DNA of 64,000 nt from Candidatus Zipacnadia bacterium (lineage in GTDB: Bacteria; Armatimonadota; Zipacnadia; Zipacnadales; UBA5352), in assembly GCA_029821735.1 (NCBI GenBank), contig JALGSU010000002.1:248001-312000 (forward strand), read 5' to 3'. The translations under genes were made by a program, and so were the position numbers. The first letter of the stretch is position 1; the number at the start of each line of letters is the position of its first letter. The notes below the pieces were generated by a model. It was given only the letters and a program-made list of their open reading frames with translations, did not search any database and was not told where the DNA came from. Shown in pieces: positions 40,848-50,463 of this stretch.

Positions 40848-43457
40848 CTATCCGTTCACGCCGATGGTTGCCAGCATCTCTCGGGCATCATCGGCGGCCG
40901 CTGACGTTGGGTAGGCTTCGACGAGCAGCTGCAACGTCCTGCGCGCCGCTTCGGCATCTGGAAGTTCATTCTCATACAATCGCGCGGCGACCAGCAGGGC
41001 CTCCGGAGCCAGCAAACTGTCGGGGAAGTCGGCGGCAGCGGTCTCGTAGGCAGCGGCTGCCCGCGGCCAGTCGCCGCGAATCTTCAGGATGGACGCGGAG
41101 AGCATGGCCGCATCGTCCGCCAGCGGTTCGCCCCTATCGGCGGCAATCGCGGACAGTAGAGATTCAGCTGCCACGAAATCTCCTCGGTCAGCCGCACCGA
41201 TTGCCTCAAAGTAAGCGCTCTCGGCGGCCCCCTCTCCGTCAAGATTGTCTCGCATGACGGCTAACCACTCGAGCGCATCGTTCGCCCAGACGCTGCCCCG
41301 ATACTCGGAAGTGACAATGGTGAAGCGCTCAGCGGCACCCGACAGATCGCCGCGTCGCAGAGCAATCTCCGCCAGCCTGAACTTCCCCCAGGCCGCGGAG
41401 GCGCGTCCGCCGCTCCGGCCCACCGGCGGAACGTAATGGCCGGCCATGCCGGGCCAGAGCCCTTGCGCTCCCGGCGGAGGAGGCGGCATCACGAGTTGGT
41501 CTGGTTGCTCGCCGATGAGTTGCAGGTAGCCGGCCTCCGCGTCGTCGAACTTCCCCTCGGCAAACAGACAGTCCGCAACCAGCCAACTGGCACGGCGAAG
41601 ATGGCTCTCGTCGGCGGACGGACATGTCGCCAGTGCCTCAAGGGTCTTGCGAGATCCAGGGACGTCCCGCTTGTGAGTGAGGAGCAACTCAGCGCGCAAT
41701 ACAAGTGCGTCGGCCTCATAGTCACTAACGGTGCGTGCGACCTCCAGATGTCGGAGAGCTTCCTGCCAGTCCCCACCATCCAGCCGCAGCTTTGCGAGCC
41801 GCAATGAAGTCTCCGCCCGCTGCAGGGGAGACAGCTCTCGGCTCAACCCCAGTTCATAGAGCGCGGCTGCAACGTCGCTCGAGGAGGTGAACTCGGCTTC
41901 TCGTGCCACCTCGATAACGAGGGGGCCAGACCCCGCCGGCAGTCGCGTCAGGACATCGATCCCCCGCTCCTCGCGACCGGCGGCCAGGTAGGCGCGCCCT
42001 GCCGCCAGCGTCTGCTCATCGGTCAGCCCGGGAAGCTGCACCCATTCGTCGAGCGCCGCCGTCACGATCTGCCCTGCGACTTCGTCACGGGCAAGTCTCT
42101 CCAACTCATAGCTGACCAAGCGTTGCGACGCGCCACTGCCAGCCGTCAGCCCCGCGAGGAACTCCGTCGTCGCTTGCCCGTAATCCATCAGACCGATCCA
42201 GGCACGCCCCATTTCGTAGGCCATCAGGTATGGCTGGCCGGTAGTATTGCGCGCCTCGCGGTACACGTCAACAGCCTGGTGGTGAAGAGAGTGCTCACTG
42301 AGGAGCCGGCCAAGGTCACGCGCGGTGTCAGGCTGTTTCGGGTCGTAACCAGAAGAGCGCTTGAACATCGCCATGGCTTGCTCAGTATCGCCCAGACGCG
42401 CATAGACCTCGCCCAGGTTCTGAGTCGCGACGCGGTGCTCAGGCTGCAGGCGCACGGCCTCGCTCAGCCACGCAGCCGCTCGGTCGAGGTCGCCTGCTTC
42501 GCTGGCGGCAACACCGGCCCGCACCAGCAGATCAGGTTCTGTCGGGTTCGACGCGAGCAGACGGTCATAGACGGTCAGCGCTGGCTGCGAGTTGCCCTGC
42601 CATGAGTAGATGTCAGCGAGTCGGCGCAGTGCGTCATCGCCAAAGGGTTCCTCCGCAGCGGCAAGCAGTTCGGTAACCAATTCGCCAACCGTGCCGCGCT
42701 CAACCGCGACTTCGTAGAGACGACGGGCTGCGATGCGGTTCTCAGGGCTCTGCTCAAGTGTCTCGCGCAGAACCTCAGCCGCGCGATCCATCTGCCCCTG
42801 GTCCATCAGCGCCTCGCCGATCCGGATCAGCAGGTCCACGCGCATAGGCGCATTGCGTTCCTCAGCACGCACCTCTTCGATTGCCTCATCGATCTCGCCG
42901 GCCGCGATGAGTATCTCGACGAGCGCATACCGACCTTGCTGAGCTATCGAGGGGAACTGGCTGTCACGAACCAGCTTGCGCAAACGCTCCACGGCCTCCG
43001 CAGCCTCACCATCGGTGGCCTGCAGCCGAGCCAGGCGGATCTCCGCCTGCCCCGCCACATGCGGGTTGTGCCAGAAGTCGCGGACGACCCTCTCCCAGGC
43101 TTCACGCGCCAGCCCTCGGCGCCCGAGCTGCTCCGCCAGACTGGCGAGCTGGTTCAGGAGTCGTCCGAGCCACGCCCCAACGCCCTCTAGCACGAGAGCG
43201 CGCTCATACGCCTGCAAGGCGCCCGCGCGATCACCCCGCCCGCGCCGCGTATCGCCAAGCATTGAGAGTGCCTGAGCGCGTTCCTCATCGGTCTGCGCCA
43301 TCTCAAGCGCACGCGCGAATGCAGCCTCGGCCCCGGTAACATCCCCCGACGTCGCACGCTCATTGGCCTGGGCAAGCGCGGTGAGCATATCCCCTTGGGC
43401 CGAGGCAAGAACCGGCCCCATGAGACAGAGGCAGACAACCCAGGCGCATCGCATCAT
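40848..43457 (-). CDS. Exported TPR-repeat protein
   Basis: 869 residues with a signal peptide (cleaved after LASAQG) and tetratricopeptide-type helix pairs along nearly the whole length (for example AAWLSEAVRLQPEHRVATQNLGEVYARLGDTEQAM). Such proteins scaffold multiprotein complexes in the periplasm or at the envelope. It has no catalytic motif that I can see. Its ATG overlaps the stop of the DUF4175-like gene (ATGA), so it is the last gene of a translationally coupled set with an ABC exporter. Confidence 0.85.
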   Translation of the reverse strand: MMRCAWVVCLCLMGPVLASAQGDMLTALAQANERATSGDVTGAEAAFARALEMAQTDEERAQALSMLGDTRRGRGDRAGALQAYERALVLEGVGAWLGRLLNQLASLAEQLGRRGLAREAWERVVRDFWHNPHVAGQAEIRLARLQATDGEAAEAVERLRKLVRDSQFPSIAQQGRYALVEILIAAGEIDEAIEEVRAEERNAPMRVDLLIRIGEALMDQGQMDRAAEVLRETLEQSPENRIAARRLYEVAVERGTVGELVTELLAAAEEPFGDDALRRLADIYSWQGNSQPALTVYDRLLASNPTEPDLLVRAGVAASEAGDLDRAAAWLSEAVRLQPEHRVATQNLGEVYARLGDTEQAMAMFKRSSGYDPKQPDTARDLGRLLSEHSLHHQAVDVYREARNTTGQPYLMAYEMGRAWIGLMDYGQATTEFLAGLTAGSGASQRLVSYELERLARDEVAGQIVTAALDEWVQLPGLTDEQTLAAGRAYLAAGREERGIDVLTRLPAGSGPLVIEVAREAEFTSSSDVAAALYELGLSRELSPLQRAETSLRLAKLRLDGGDWQEALRHLEVARTVSDYEADALVLRAELLLTHKRDVPGSRKTLEALATCPSADESHLRRASWLVADCLFAEGKFDDAEAGYLQLIGEQPDQLVMPPPPPGAQGLWPGMAGHYVPPVGRSGGRASAAWGKFRLAEIALRRGDLSGAAERFTIVTSEYRGSVWANDALEWLAVMRDNLDGEGAAESAYFEAIGAADRGDFVAAESLLSAIAADRGEPLADDAAMLSASILKIRGDWPRAAAAYETAAADFPDSLLAPEALLVAARLYENELPDAEAARRTLQLLVEAYPTSAAADDAREMLATIGVNG

Positions 43458-46400
43458 TGTCGCGCCTCCCGCCCGAGCCGCATGTAGTAGGCCTCGACCA
43501 AGTCCTCGAAACCGGCCGGCAAACGGCCGCCTGCACCGGGCGAGGAGAGGCGCACTTCCGGCGCACGCATGAGACTGGGTGACAGGACTGGCGGAGATGG
43601 CGGCGGCTCAAAGGCCTTCGGCTGCTCCGCCCGGCGTTCAGAGCGCTCCTCATCTCGCGCGTAGAGCGAACGCTGGGCATCAAGCATCTTCTGCAGAATC
43701 TGCCCTTGACGCTGCAGAGTCTCGCGCCCGACCCGCCCGTCCCGCAGATCGCCCTCCACCTTCCCCATCTCATCGGGCACTCCGCCAAGCTGGTCGGCCA
43801 CCTGCTCACTCTCGCCCCCGGCGCCGCGCATCATCTGCTCGAGAGCCGCGCGAATCATGGCCTGCTCGTACGCAAGTTGAGGCAGACCCATGCCGGGCTG
43901 TGAGCCGGGTTGGCGCTCGCCCTCCGAGGCACCACCAGTCTGCTGGTTGAGTTGGCGCTGGCGCTCAGCCAGCTCGGACAGCCGCTGCATGTATTCGCTG
44001 AGCGTACTCTGCGCGGACGCCTGAGAGAGCGCCTCACTCAACTCAAGCAAGCGCTCGGCTGCGTCGTTGAGGCGGGCCACTGACTCCTGTTGGCGCGATG
44101 AAGCTGGCCCCAGCTCGGCACCGTCGATCTCCCGGGCAGCCTGACGCATGTCATGCGCGATGGCTGCGACGTCGCGGCTCAGCGATGGGTCCATGACCGG
44201 CGTCGATCGCGCCAGCTCGTCCATACGCTCGGCGAGGCGCTCAACGGATCCAGCCAACGCCCCCTGCCGGCGACTGAGCGGCTGCACGCGCGGCTTGTCC
44301 CGGAGTAGATCCTGGGCGGCTCCTTCAGCCAGGTGACGCGTGTCGACCATCAACTCTTCCTGGCCGCGCGAGAGATAGAGAGTGTCGCGCAGTGTCTCGG
44401 ATGCCGCGCGCATGAGTTCGGCCCGCATATCACCAGTGAGCCCGTCCTCGGCTTCTGCGAGACGATCGGCGACGTCGCGCAACGTCTGCAACGCCCTCTG
44501 CTGCGGCTGGTCTGCGGCGGACGGCTTGCCACGCCCGAGAGCGCCGGCTGCCTCCCGCATGTCTCCCTGCGGATCGCGTCGCATGATTTCAGAAGTCAGA
44601 GCATCGAGGTCCCGCGCAATGTCATCCGAGAGTTCCCGCGTCTTCTCAGCTGCAGCAATGACGTCTTCTGCGAGTGGCTCGGTGTCGCGAGCCAAACGAC
44701 GCTGCTCCTGCTCGGCGCGACGGGAAGCGGCGTCTCGGCCGTCACCCATTGACCGAGCCTGATCCGCAAGCTCCTTCTGACGCTTCGCCAGGTCCTCCAC
44801 CTTACCTCGCAGTTGAGAAAGCTCCGCTTCGAGGCGAGCTCGACGCAGCAAGTCGAGAGTCTGGTCAAGACGGTCCATGAAGCGACGCTGAGCGTCGCGG
44901 ACCTCTTCGAGACTCATGCGCATGCTTTCAGGATCAGCTTCGGTCAGCGCGGCTTCCAGCTCATCCAGCGCCTGCCGAAGTTCGTCGTTCATCGCCTCTC
45001 GCATCAACTCATGCAGTTCCTGGACCTTCTCGAGGAGTTCGGGGGGGACGAGACTGTCAGTTGCGAGCTGCTGCTCGACCTCCCTCATCGCCGCCTCAAC
45101 CATGCCGGCCTGCTGCTGCAGGCGCTGAGCGGCTTCTTGAAGACGCGCTCCCATCTCCGCCGCCGAGCCCTGCCCGCCAGCCTGCAACTGCTCCAGAGTA
45201 TCGGTCAGCGCATCCTCGAAACGCGCGGCCTCACGCTGCATGCGCTCGAATGCGTCCTCTCGATCTTCATGGGCTTCCTCAAGGGGTGTCTCACCAGGCT
45301 CTGGACGTGCCTCGCCTCTCACCTTGATCGTGATCACGCGGCTGACAGACGTCTTCGGTCCACCAAAAGCATCATTGTCGGTAGCCCACGCTCGGAGTTG
45401 GAGACTCTTGCCCGGCCTGACGCCAAGCGATTGCAGGTTGAGACGAGCGGAGGAACCGACCGAGGATCCGGCCTGAGCCGGGAGCCTGAGTGACTGCCAG
45501 TTCCTGTCACCCTCAAGCCGGTAGCGCAGGCCTAGAGCGGTGATCAGGAAGTCGTCAGAGGCAGCGGCAGCGACCTCGAGACTGACGGGGGCTTCGAGCG
45601 TCAAGTCTCCACTTGGTCGGACGAGGCGTACAGACGGTTGGGCATCGATCGTGGGCTCAATCGTGAACATTGGGCCAGCAGTCTTCTGCTCTCCCGAATG
45701 GGCGACGACACGTCCCTCGATACGCTCGGAGAGCACGAACGAGACTGCCGATCTCCCATCCGCGATCGTGGCCATCGACAGCTCTGCACGCCCGCTAACG
45801 GCGATCGCAGACGCCATGGAAGCGGGCTCCATTGATGCTGCGATTGTGACTCGGCTCCCCATCAGAGCTCGGACGGTGCCACGCTGCAACTCTCGCTGGT
45901 ACGCGGGCAGGCCGGAATAGGCCGGCGGCGCGATGGAGATACTCACATCGTAAAGCCGCGGGCGAACAGCCTCAGCGACGTGGGTGAGTGAGGGCCGTGC
46001 GGCGGGAACTGGTGGCGAAGTGCCAGCGTCATCTGCCGCAACTGGAATAAGCAGCCAGGCGGAGGCCATTAGCGCAAGCCCGCCAACAGCAAGCGCGGCA
46101 GCCGGCCGCAATGAAGCCAGAGGGAGGGCTCGTGATAGGGGCAGCGACCGCAGCGCGCCGGTTGCCTCGCTGAAGACGCGCCTGGTCATCGCTTCAGAGG
46201 AGGCAGGCCTGTCGCCGCGCCGAGCCAGGTCCAAGCCAGTTGCGACCCGGTCCTGTATGAACGGGAAGGTCCGCTCGATCGCGAGAGCCGTGTGCTGGTC
46301 GGTGAGTGGGGACAGCAGTCGGAGCATCGTCGGGATAGCGACTGCGAGCATGCAGGGGATGATGGCGAAAGCTGGGTAGCGCCCCCATACAGCGAACAGC

Positions 46401-46546
46401 AGCACAAAGAGGACACAAGACAAGCCGATGCCCTCCAGGAGACCGCGACAAAGCAGCAAGAGCCGCCATCTGCGCCGATGTCCACGCAACACGGCCAACA
46501 GATGCTCGCCGGACGCGTCGGTTGCGTCGGCGGAGAAGGCGGTCAT
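43454..46546 (-). CDS. DUF4175-like large membrane and coiled-coil protein
   Basis: 1030 residues. An N-terminal region has two membrane segments (about residues 25-75) and a third hydrophobic segment near 145-165. A beta-rich extracytoplasmic part (about 170-400) follows. Then comes a long, charged, Ala/Glu/Arg/Gln-rich helix region (about 410-1000) with heptad-like repeats. This layout resembles the DUF4175 family of Gram-negative and Planctomycetota-type envelope proteins; function is unknown. The ATG at 46546 is chosen, with AAGGAG close upstream. A TTG at 46576 that overlaps the ABC gene stop is the alternative. Confidence 0.72.
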   Translation of the reverse strand: MTAFSADATDASGEHLLAVLRGHRRRWRLLLLCRGLLEGIGLSCVLFVLLFAVWGRYPAFAIIPCMLAVAIPTMLRLLSPLTDQHTALAIERTFPFIQDRVATGLDLARRGDRPASSEAMTRRVFSEATGALRSLPLSRALPLASLRPAAALAVGGLALMASAWLLIPVAADDAGTSPPVPAARPSLTHVAEAVRPRLYDVSISIAPPAYSGLPAYQRELQRGTVRALMGSRVTIAASMEPASMASAIAVSGRAELSMATIADGRSAVSFVLSERIEGRVVAHSGEQKTAGPMFTIEPTIDAQPSVRLVRPSGDLTLEAPVSLEVAAAASDDFLITALGLRYRLEGDRNWQSLRLPAQAGSSVGSSARLNLQSLGVRPGKSLQLRAWATDNDAFGGPKTSVSRVITIKVRGEARPEPGETPLEEAHEDREDAFERMQREAARFEDALTDTLEQLQAGGQGSAAEMGARLQEAAQRLQQQAGMVEAAMREVEQQLATDSLVPPELLEKVQELHELMREAMNDELRQALDELEAALTEADPESMRMSLEEVRDAQRRFMDRLDQTLDLLRRARLEAELSQLRGKVEDLAKRQKELADQARSMGDGRDAASRRAEQEQRRLARDTEPLAEDVIAAAEKTRELSDDIARDLDALTSEIMRRDPQGDMREAAGALGRGKPSAADQPQQRALQTLRDVADRLAEAEDGLTGDMRAELMRAASETLRDTLYLSRGQEELMVDTRHLAEGAAQDLLRDKPRVQPLSRRQGALAGSVERLAERMDELARSTPVMDPSLSRDVAAIAHDMRQAAREIDGAELGPASSRQQESVARLNDAAERLLELSEALSQASAQSTLSEYMQRLSELAERQRQLNQQTGGASEGERQPGSQPGMGLPQLAYEQAMIRAALEQMMRGAGGESEQVADQLGGVPDEMGKVEGDLRDGRVGRETLQRQGQILQKMLDAQRSLYARDEERSERRAEQPKAFEPPPSPPVLSPSLMRAPEVRLSSPGAGGRLPAGFEDLVEAYYMRLGREARQ

Positions 46547-46572
46547 GGGCTCCTTGTCCTGGCGCGACCTGA

Positions 46573-48453
46573 TCAACTGGACGGCATGTCTACGCCCAAT
46601 GGTCCGTCCGAACTCGGCCAGACGTCCTGGAGACGGAACTGACGGTTGTACATCTCGGCGTACAGCCCCGAACGTTCCATGAGTTCCTCGTGCCTGTCTT
46701 CCTCTACGATGCGACCGTCGTCGAGGACGAGGATCTTGTCCGCATCACGGATGGTGGACAGGCGGTGCGCGATGATGAAGGTCGTCCGGTTCCGTCTGAG
46801 ATCATCGAGCGCGCTCTGTATGAGTTGCTCAGCCTCAGTGTCCACCAGAGAGGTGGCCTCATCCAGAATCAGTATTCGCGGGTCTGCGAGCAGGGCCCGC
46901 GCTATGGCGATGCGCTGCCGCTGACCGCCCGAGAGCTTCACGCCTCGCTCGCCAATAAACGTCTCATAGTGCTCCGGCAACTCGTCGATGAACTCATCCG
47001 CGTTGGCGGCCTTGGCGGCCGCGACGATCTCCTCATCAGTCGCATCGAGGCGTCCGTAGCGAATGTTCTCATTCACCGACGCGTTGAAGAGGAAAGTCTC
47101 CTGCAGCACCATGCCTATCTGCGAACGCAGACTCGGAAGCGACACGTCGCGCACATCGGTTCCGTCGATAAGAACGCGCCCCTCGCCGGGGTCGTAGAAC
47201 CTTGGGATCAGATTCACAATGCTGGTCTTGCCAGCACCACTGCGACCGACGATGGCGATCGTCTCGCCCGGCTCAGCAACAGCATTCACGTCGCGCAGCA
47301 CTACTTCGCCGGTGGAATAACGGAAGCCAATGTGCTCGAGTTCCACCTTACCGGCTATCCGTTCCATCGCGGGGGCGCCGGGCTTTTCATCAACGCTCGG
47401 GACCTCGTCAAAAAGCTGGAAGATGCGCGCAAGCGCGGCCAGGGCACGATTGAAAGTGTTGTGCACGCGTACCAGGCTGCCGATGGGGTGGTAGAAACGC
47501 TGTAGGTAGGCGATGAACGCAACAACGGTGCCGCCGGTGGTCAGCCCTCGGGTCGCCATGTCGGCACCAAGCCAGATGACCAGCAGCATCCCCATCGATG
47601 TGATGAAGCTGATTGCCGGGAAGAAGCTGGTCCACAGCCAGATGCCCTTCACGTTGGCCTTGTAGTATTCTGTGCTGTCGTGCTTGAAGCGTTCGTCCTC
47701 GTGCGGCTCACGGGAGAAGGCCTTGACCACTCGGATGGCCTCGAGGCTTTCCTGCAACCGCGAGTTGATGTCGCCCAACTCCTCGCGTATGCGTTCGTAG
47801 AGCGGGCGGATGATCCGAGCGAAAACCGTGATGGCGACGAGGAAGATGGGCAGAGGAGCCAGGGCGTAAAGGGTGAGCGTCGGATTGAGCCAGTACATGA
47901 AGCCTATTGTGCCAACTACAGTGAGCGAGTCTGTGATGATGGTATCGGTACCGTGGACTACCATCTCCTCCACCGAGTTAACATCGTTGGACAGACGCGA
48001 CATGATATCGCCAGTACGTCGCGCCTCAAAGAAGTCCAGTGACTGGCGGAGCAGATGGCGGTAGCTGTCAAGCCTGACGTCGAGCACGAATCTCTGGCCG
48101 AGTCGGTGCATTACGTTCATGCGCACCGCCCCGAAGAGCTGTTGAGCAAAGAACACGCCAAGCAGAAGCCAGCCCAACCGGGGCAACGCCTCTATCTTGC
48201 CGTCCGTGATCACATCGTCGAAGATCGTCTTAAGCAGCAGGGGCATATACAGGCCAGCAACGGTGCCGATCAGCATCGCGACGATCGAGACGGCTATAGT
48301 CAGCCAGTGCTTGCCGAGATGCTGGACGAACCAGCCGAGCATACGGCGGTCATTGATCGCGAGCGGCTTGACCTCTTCCTGGTCCCCGTCGGTCTTCTCC
48401 CGATTGTGACCACCTCGTCCGCGATGGCCTCCGTGACCGCCATGTCCAAACAT
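46573..48453 (-). CDS. MsbA-like ABC transporter (fused permease and ATPase)
   Basis: 626 residues. Six membrane segments in about residues 50-330 (an exporter-type domain) are joined to an ATPase with Walker A VGRSGAGKTS, signature LSGGQRQR, Walker B ILILDEATS and the switch histidine in IIAHRLS. It is a homodimeric exporter of the MsbA type; the cargo (lipid, lipid-linked glycan or peptide) is unknown. The N-terminus carries a Gly-His-rich tail (His at 4, 7, 10 and 16) before the first helix. Its stop shares bases with a possible TTG start of the DUF4175-like gene, so it is part of the same operon. Confidence 0.9.
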   Translation of the reverse strand: MFGHGGHGGHRGRGGHNREKTDGDQEEVKPLAINDRRMLGWFVQHLGKHWLTIAVSIVAMLIGTVAGLYMPLLLKTIFDDVITDGKIEALPRLGWLLLGVFFAQQLFGAVRMNVMHRLGQRFVLDVRLDSYRHLLRQSLDFFEARRTGDIMSRLSNDVNSVEEMVVHGTDTIITDSLTVVGTIGFMYWLNPTLTLYALAPLPIFLVAITVFARIIRPLYERIREELGDINSRLQESLEAIRVVKAFSREPHEDERFKHDSTEYYKANVKGIWLWTSFFPAISFITSMGMLLVIWLGADMATRGLTTGGTVVAFIAYLQRFYHPIGSLVRVHNTFNRALAALARIFQLFDEVPSVDEKPGAPAMERIAGKVELEHIGFRYSTGEVVLRDVNAVAEPGETIAIVGRSGAGKTSIVNLIPRFYDPGEGRVLIDGTDVRDVSLPSLRSQIGMVLQETFLFNASVNENIRYGRLDATDEEIVAAAKAANADEFIDELPEHYETFIGERGVKLSGGQRQRIAIARALLADPRILILDEATSLVDTEAEQLIQSALDDLRRNRTTFIIAHRLSTIRDADKILVLDDGRIVEEDRHEELMERSGLYAEMYNRQFRLQDVWPSSDGPLGVDMPSS

Positions 48454-48498
48454 CAATGGGCTTCAGACTCCTTGCGGTGGACTGGAAGTGACGACAAA

Positions 48499-48528
48499 GC
48501 TCAGGCCCAAGACAGCGCCGGCCTGAGC
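48499..48528. terminator. Hairpin between pseudokinase and ABC exporter genes
   Basis: A perfect 9-bp inverted repeat, GCTCAGGCC (48499-48507) and GGCCTGAGC (48520-48528), with a 12-base loop and short T-runs on both sides (TTT after the stem in either direction). It lies in the 157-base gap after the pseudokinase stop, where it can end that transcript before the ABC gene. Confidence 0.6.
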
Positions 48529-48610
48529 TTTGGCAGTGGCTGGTGGGTCTGGGTTCCCCACTATTATACCTGTGCTCGCCCGGAGCCGCAAGCACCGCCA
48601 GGAACCGCTA

Positions 48611-50320
48611 TCAGAGCCAGCGGCCCCAGTCAAAGCCCACCCCGAGGTAGGCGTTGCCGCCCCCCAGATCATCCATGATACCGTAGCTGCGATCGGGTTC
48701 AGAATGCTCCAGCTGCGACCGCTCGCGCACACGTGCCATGAGATTGATTGCCTGTAGGTTCTCTGGCTCAATGGCGAGCACGCTGCGGAGTTGGTCCTCG
48801 GCCGCCTCGAACATACGCGCCGACGCGTAGGTGGACGCGAGCGCCATGCGGACAGCCGCGAGCCCGGGGTCCTCTGTGAGCACCTGCTGCCAGAGAGCTA
48901 TGGCGTCCTCAGGGCGTCCGCTCTCGGCAGCGATGGCTCCCAGGTGGATGCGTGCAGAGCGCCGCACCTCATCGCGCTTCGTGAGGTCGACTGCGCGCTG
49001 GAGCGCCTCTGTGGCGTCCTTGCGCCGGTGCAGAGCTGCCAGCGAAAGTCCCAGATCATGCCAGGCGTCGTCGTCATTGGGATTGATCTTCAGTGCCTGT
49101 CGATACGCTTTGACCGCCTCGTCGAAGCGGTTGCCGACCGCGAGCACGTCCCCCAACTCGTTGTGCAGAACAGCCGCCTGAGGGTCGCGCTGAATGGCGC
49201 GGCGATAGGCTTTCTCGGCTGACACCAGGTCCCGTTTCGCCAGCAGCTTGCGTGCCCTGTCCTGGAAATAGTTGATGCCCTCACCCATCTCGGGCGCATC
49301 TCGGAGGATCAAGCCGCACGCCAGGCAGACTCTGCCCGCAGGCGATACAGGACGCCGACAAGCCGGGCAGACCCGCGAACTCGGGCCGGCACTCGGCGGC
49401 GCTTCCTCGACCATATCTTCGTTGTCAGTCACCGCGGATCTGGCACCGATTGGCGCAGCAGGCATGCCCTTGAGGAGACTTGAGTACGCGTTCACACTGC
49501 CGGGGCGCTCGGATGGTTCAACCGAGAGCCCTGTCGCCAAGGCGTGGCGCAGCACTTCGGGTGTCCGGTCGGGTAGCCGATCCAGGCTCGGACCTTCCAG
49601 GGCCTGACGCTTCTGCGCACCACCATCTACCTCCAGATACGAGAAGCGCCCGTTGTTCTGCTGGCTGCCGATACCGAATGCCAACTCGCCGGTCAGCGCC
49701 GAATATAGCACCATGCTCAGGCTGTAGATGTCTGACGGGGGATGAATTAGGCCCTGCTCCAGGAACTCGGGGGCCAGGAAGGCTTTCTGTCTCGGCTGGT
49801 ATGGTGGCCGCTTTCCCACCGAATGGCCGTACAGTGCTGCGATCGCCAAGTCGGTGAGTTTCACACTGCCGTGGTCAAGCAGAAACACGTTGCCCGGGTG
49901 CAGACTCGTGTGGTAGACGCATCGCTGGTGCGCATACTGCAGTCCGTTGCACAACTGGCGCGCCAGACTGACGACTTCACGCGGGTGCATCGGGCCATGC
50001 GTGGCGAGCGTTTGCTCCAGCGAGACGCCTGCGACCAACTCGGAGACTATGACCACGTGACGACCGTGCAGAAGCATCTGGACAACATCGGCAACCCCCG
50101 GGTGCGCCAGGGCCACCACCACGCGGGCGATGCGCGAGAACCGTTCGCTCGGACGACTGCCCTTGATCGCGGCGTTCAGTCGCTTGAGCACGTAGCGCTG
50201 GCTCTTCTCCTCGTGTCGGACCTGGTACACGGTGCCGTGCGGGCCCGCACCGAGAACGTCCTCGACGATGTATGGGCCGACCTTGGTGACGTCTTCCGCG
50301 TTCGCCTCGGTACCAGCCAT
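48611..50320 (-). CDS. Predicted pseudokinase with zinc ribbon and TPR domains
   Basis: 569 residues. Residues about 16-265 have a Hanks-type kinase fold: GAGPHG glycine loop, K46 in VLKRL, an intact APEF segment (183-186) and SDIYSL. The catalytic HRDLKPxN reads HTSLHPGN, so the catalytic Asp is Ser139 and the usual Lys is His; DFG is DLA; the helix C glutamate is also missing (RFSRIARV). It is therefore predicted to lack phosphotransfer. A single CPAC..CLAC zinc ribbon (about 318-336) and five TPR-like helix pairs follow. It probably acts as a scaffold or sensor. It lies upstream of an ABC exporter on the same strand but a hairpin separates them. The start has only a weak binding site. Confidence 0.78.
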   Translation of the reverse strand: MAGTEANAEDVTKVGPYIVEDVLGAGPHGTVYQVRHEEKSQRYVLKRLNAAIKGSRPSERFSRIARVVVALAHPGVADVVQMLLHGRHVVIVSELVAGVSLEQTLATHGPMHPREVVSLARQLCNGLQYAHQRCVYHTSLHPGNVFLLDHGSVKLTDLAIAALYGHSVGKRPPYQPRQKAFLAPEFLEQGLIHPPSDIYSLSMVLYSALTGELAFGIGSQQNNGRFSYLEVDGGAQKRQALEGPSLDRLPDRTPEVLRHALATGLSVEPSERPGSVNAYSSLLKGMPAAPIGARSAVTDNEDMVEEAPPSAGPSSRVCPACRRPVSPAGRVCLACGLILRDAPEMGEGINYFQDRARKLLAKRDLVSAEKAYRRAIQRDPQAAVLHNELGDVLAVGNRFDEAVKAYRQALKINPNDDDAWHDLGLSLAALHRRKDATEALQRAVDLTKRDEVRRSARIHLGAIAAESGRPEDAIALWQQVLTEDPGLAAVRMALASTYASARMFEAAEDQLRSVLAIEPENLQAINLMARVRERSQLEHSEPDRSYGIMDDLGGGNAYLGVGFDWGRWL

Positions 50321-50463
50321 GGCAACCCATCCGAGATATGGCGATCAAAGCACACCAATGTTCGTCACTGGATCCATCTGCGCCTGCACGCAGCGAGGAC
50401 AGCAAGCAAACGCTGTCGCTGTCCCCGGTAATCTCGCGCCTGGCGATCGTGTCTGCTATCCTG

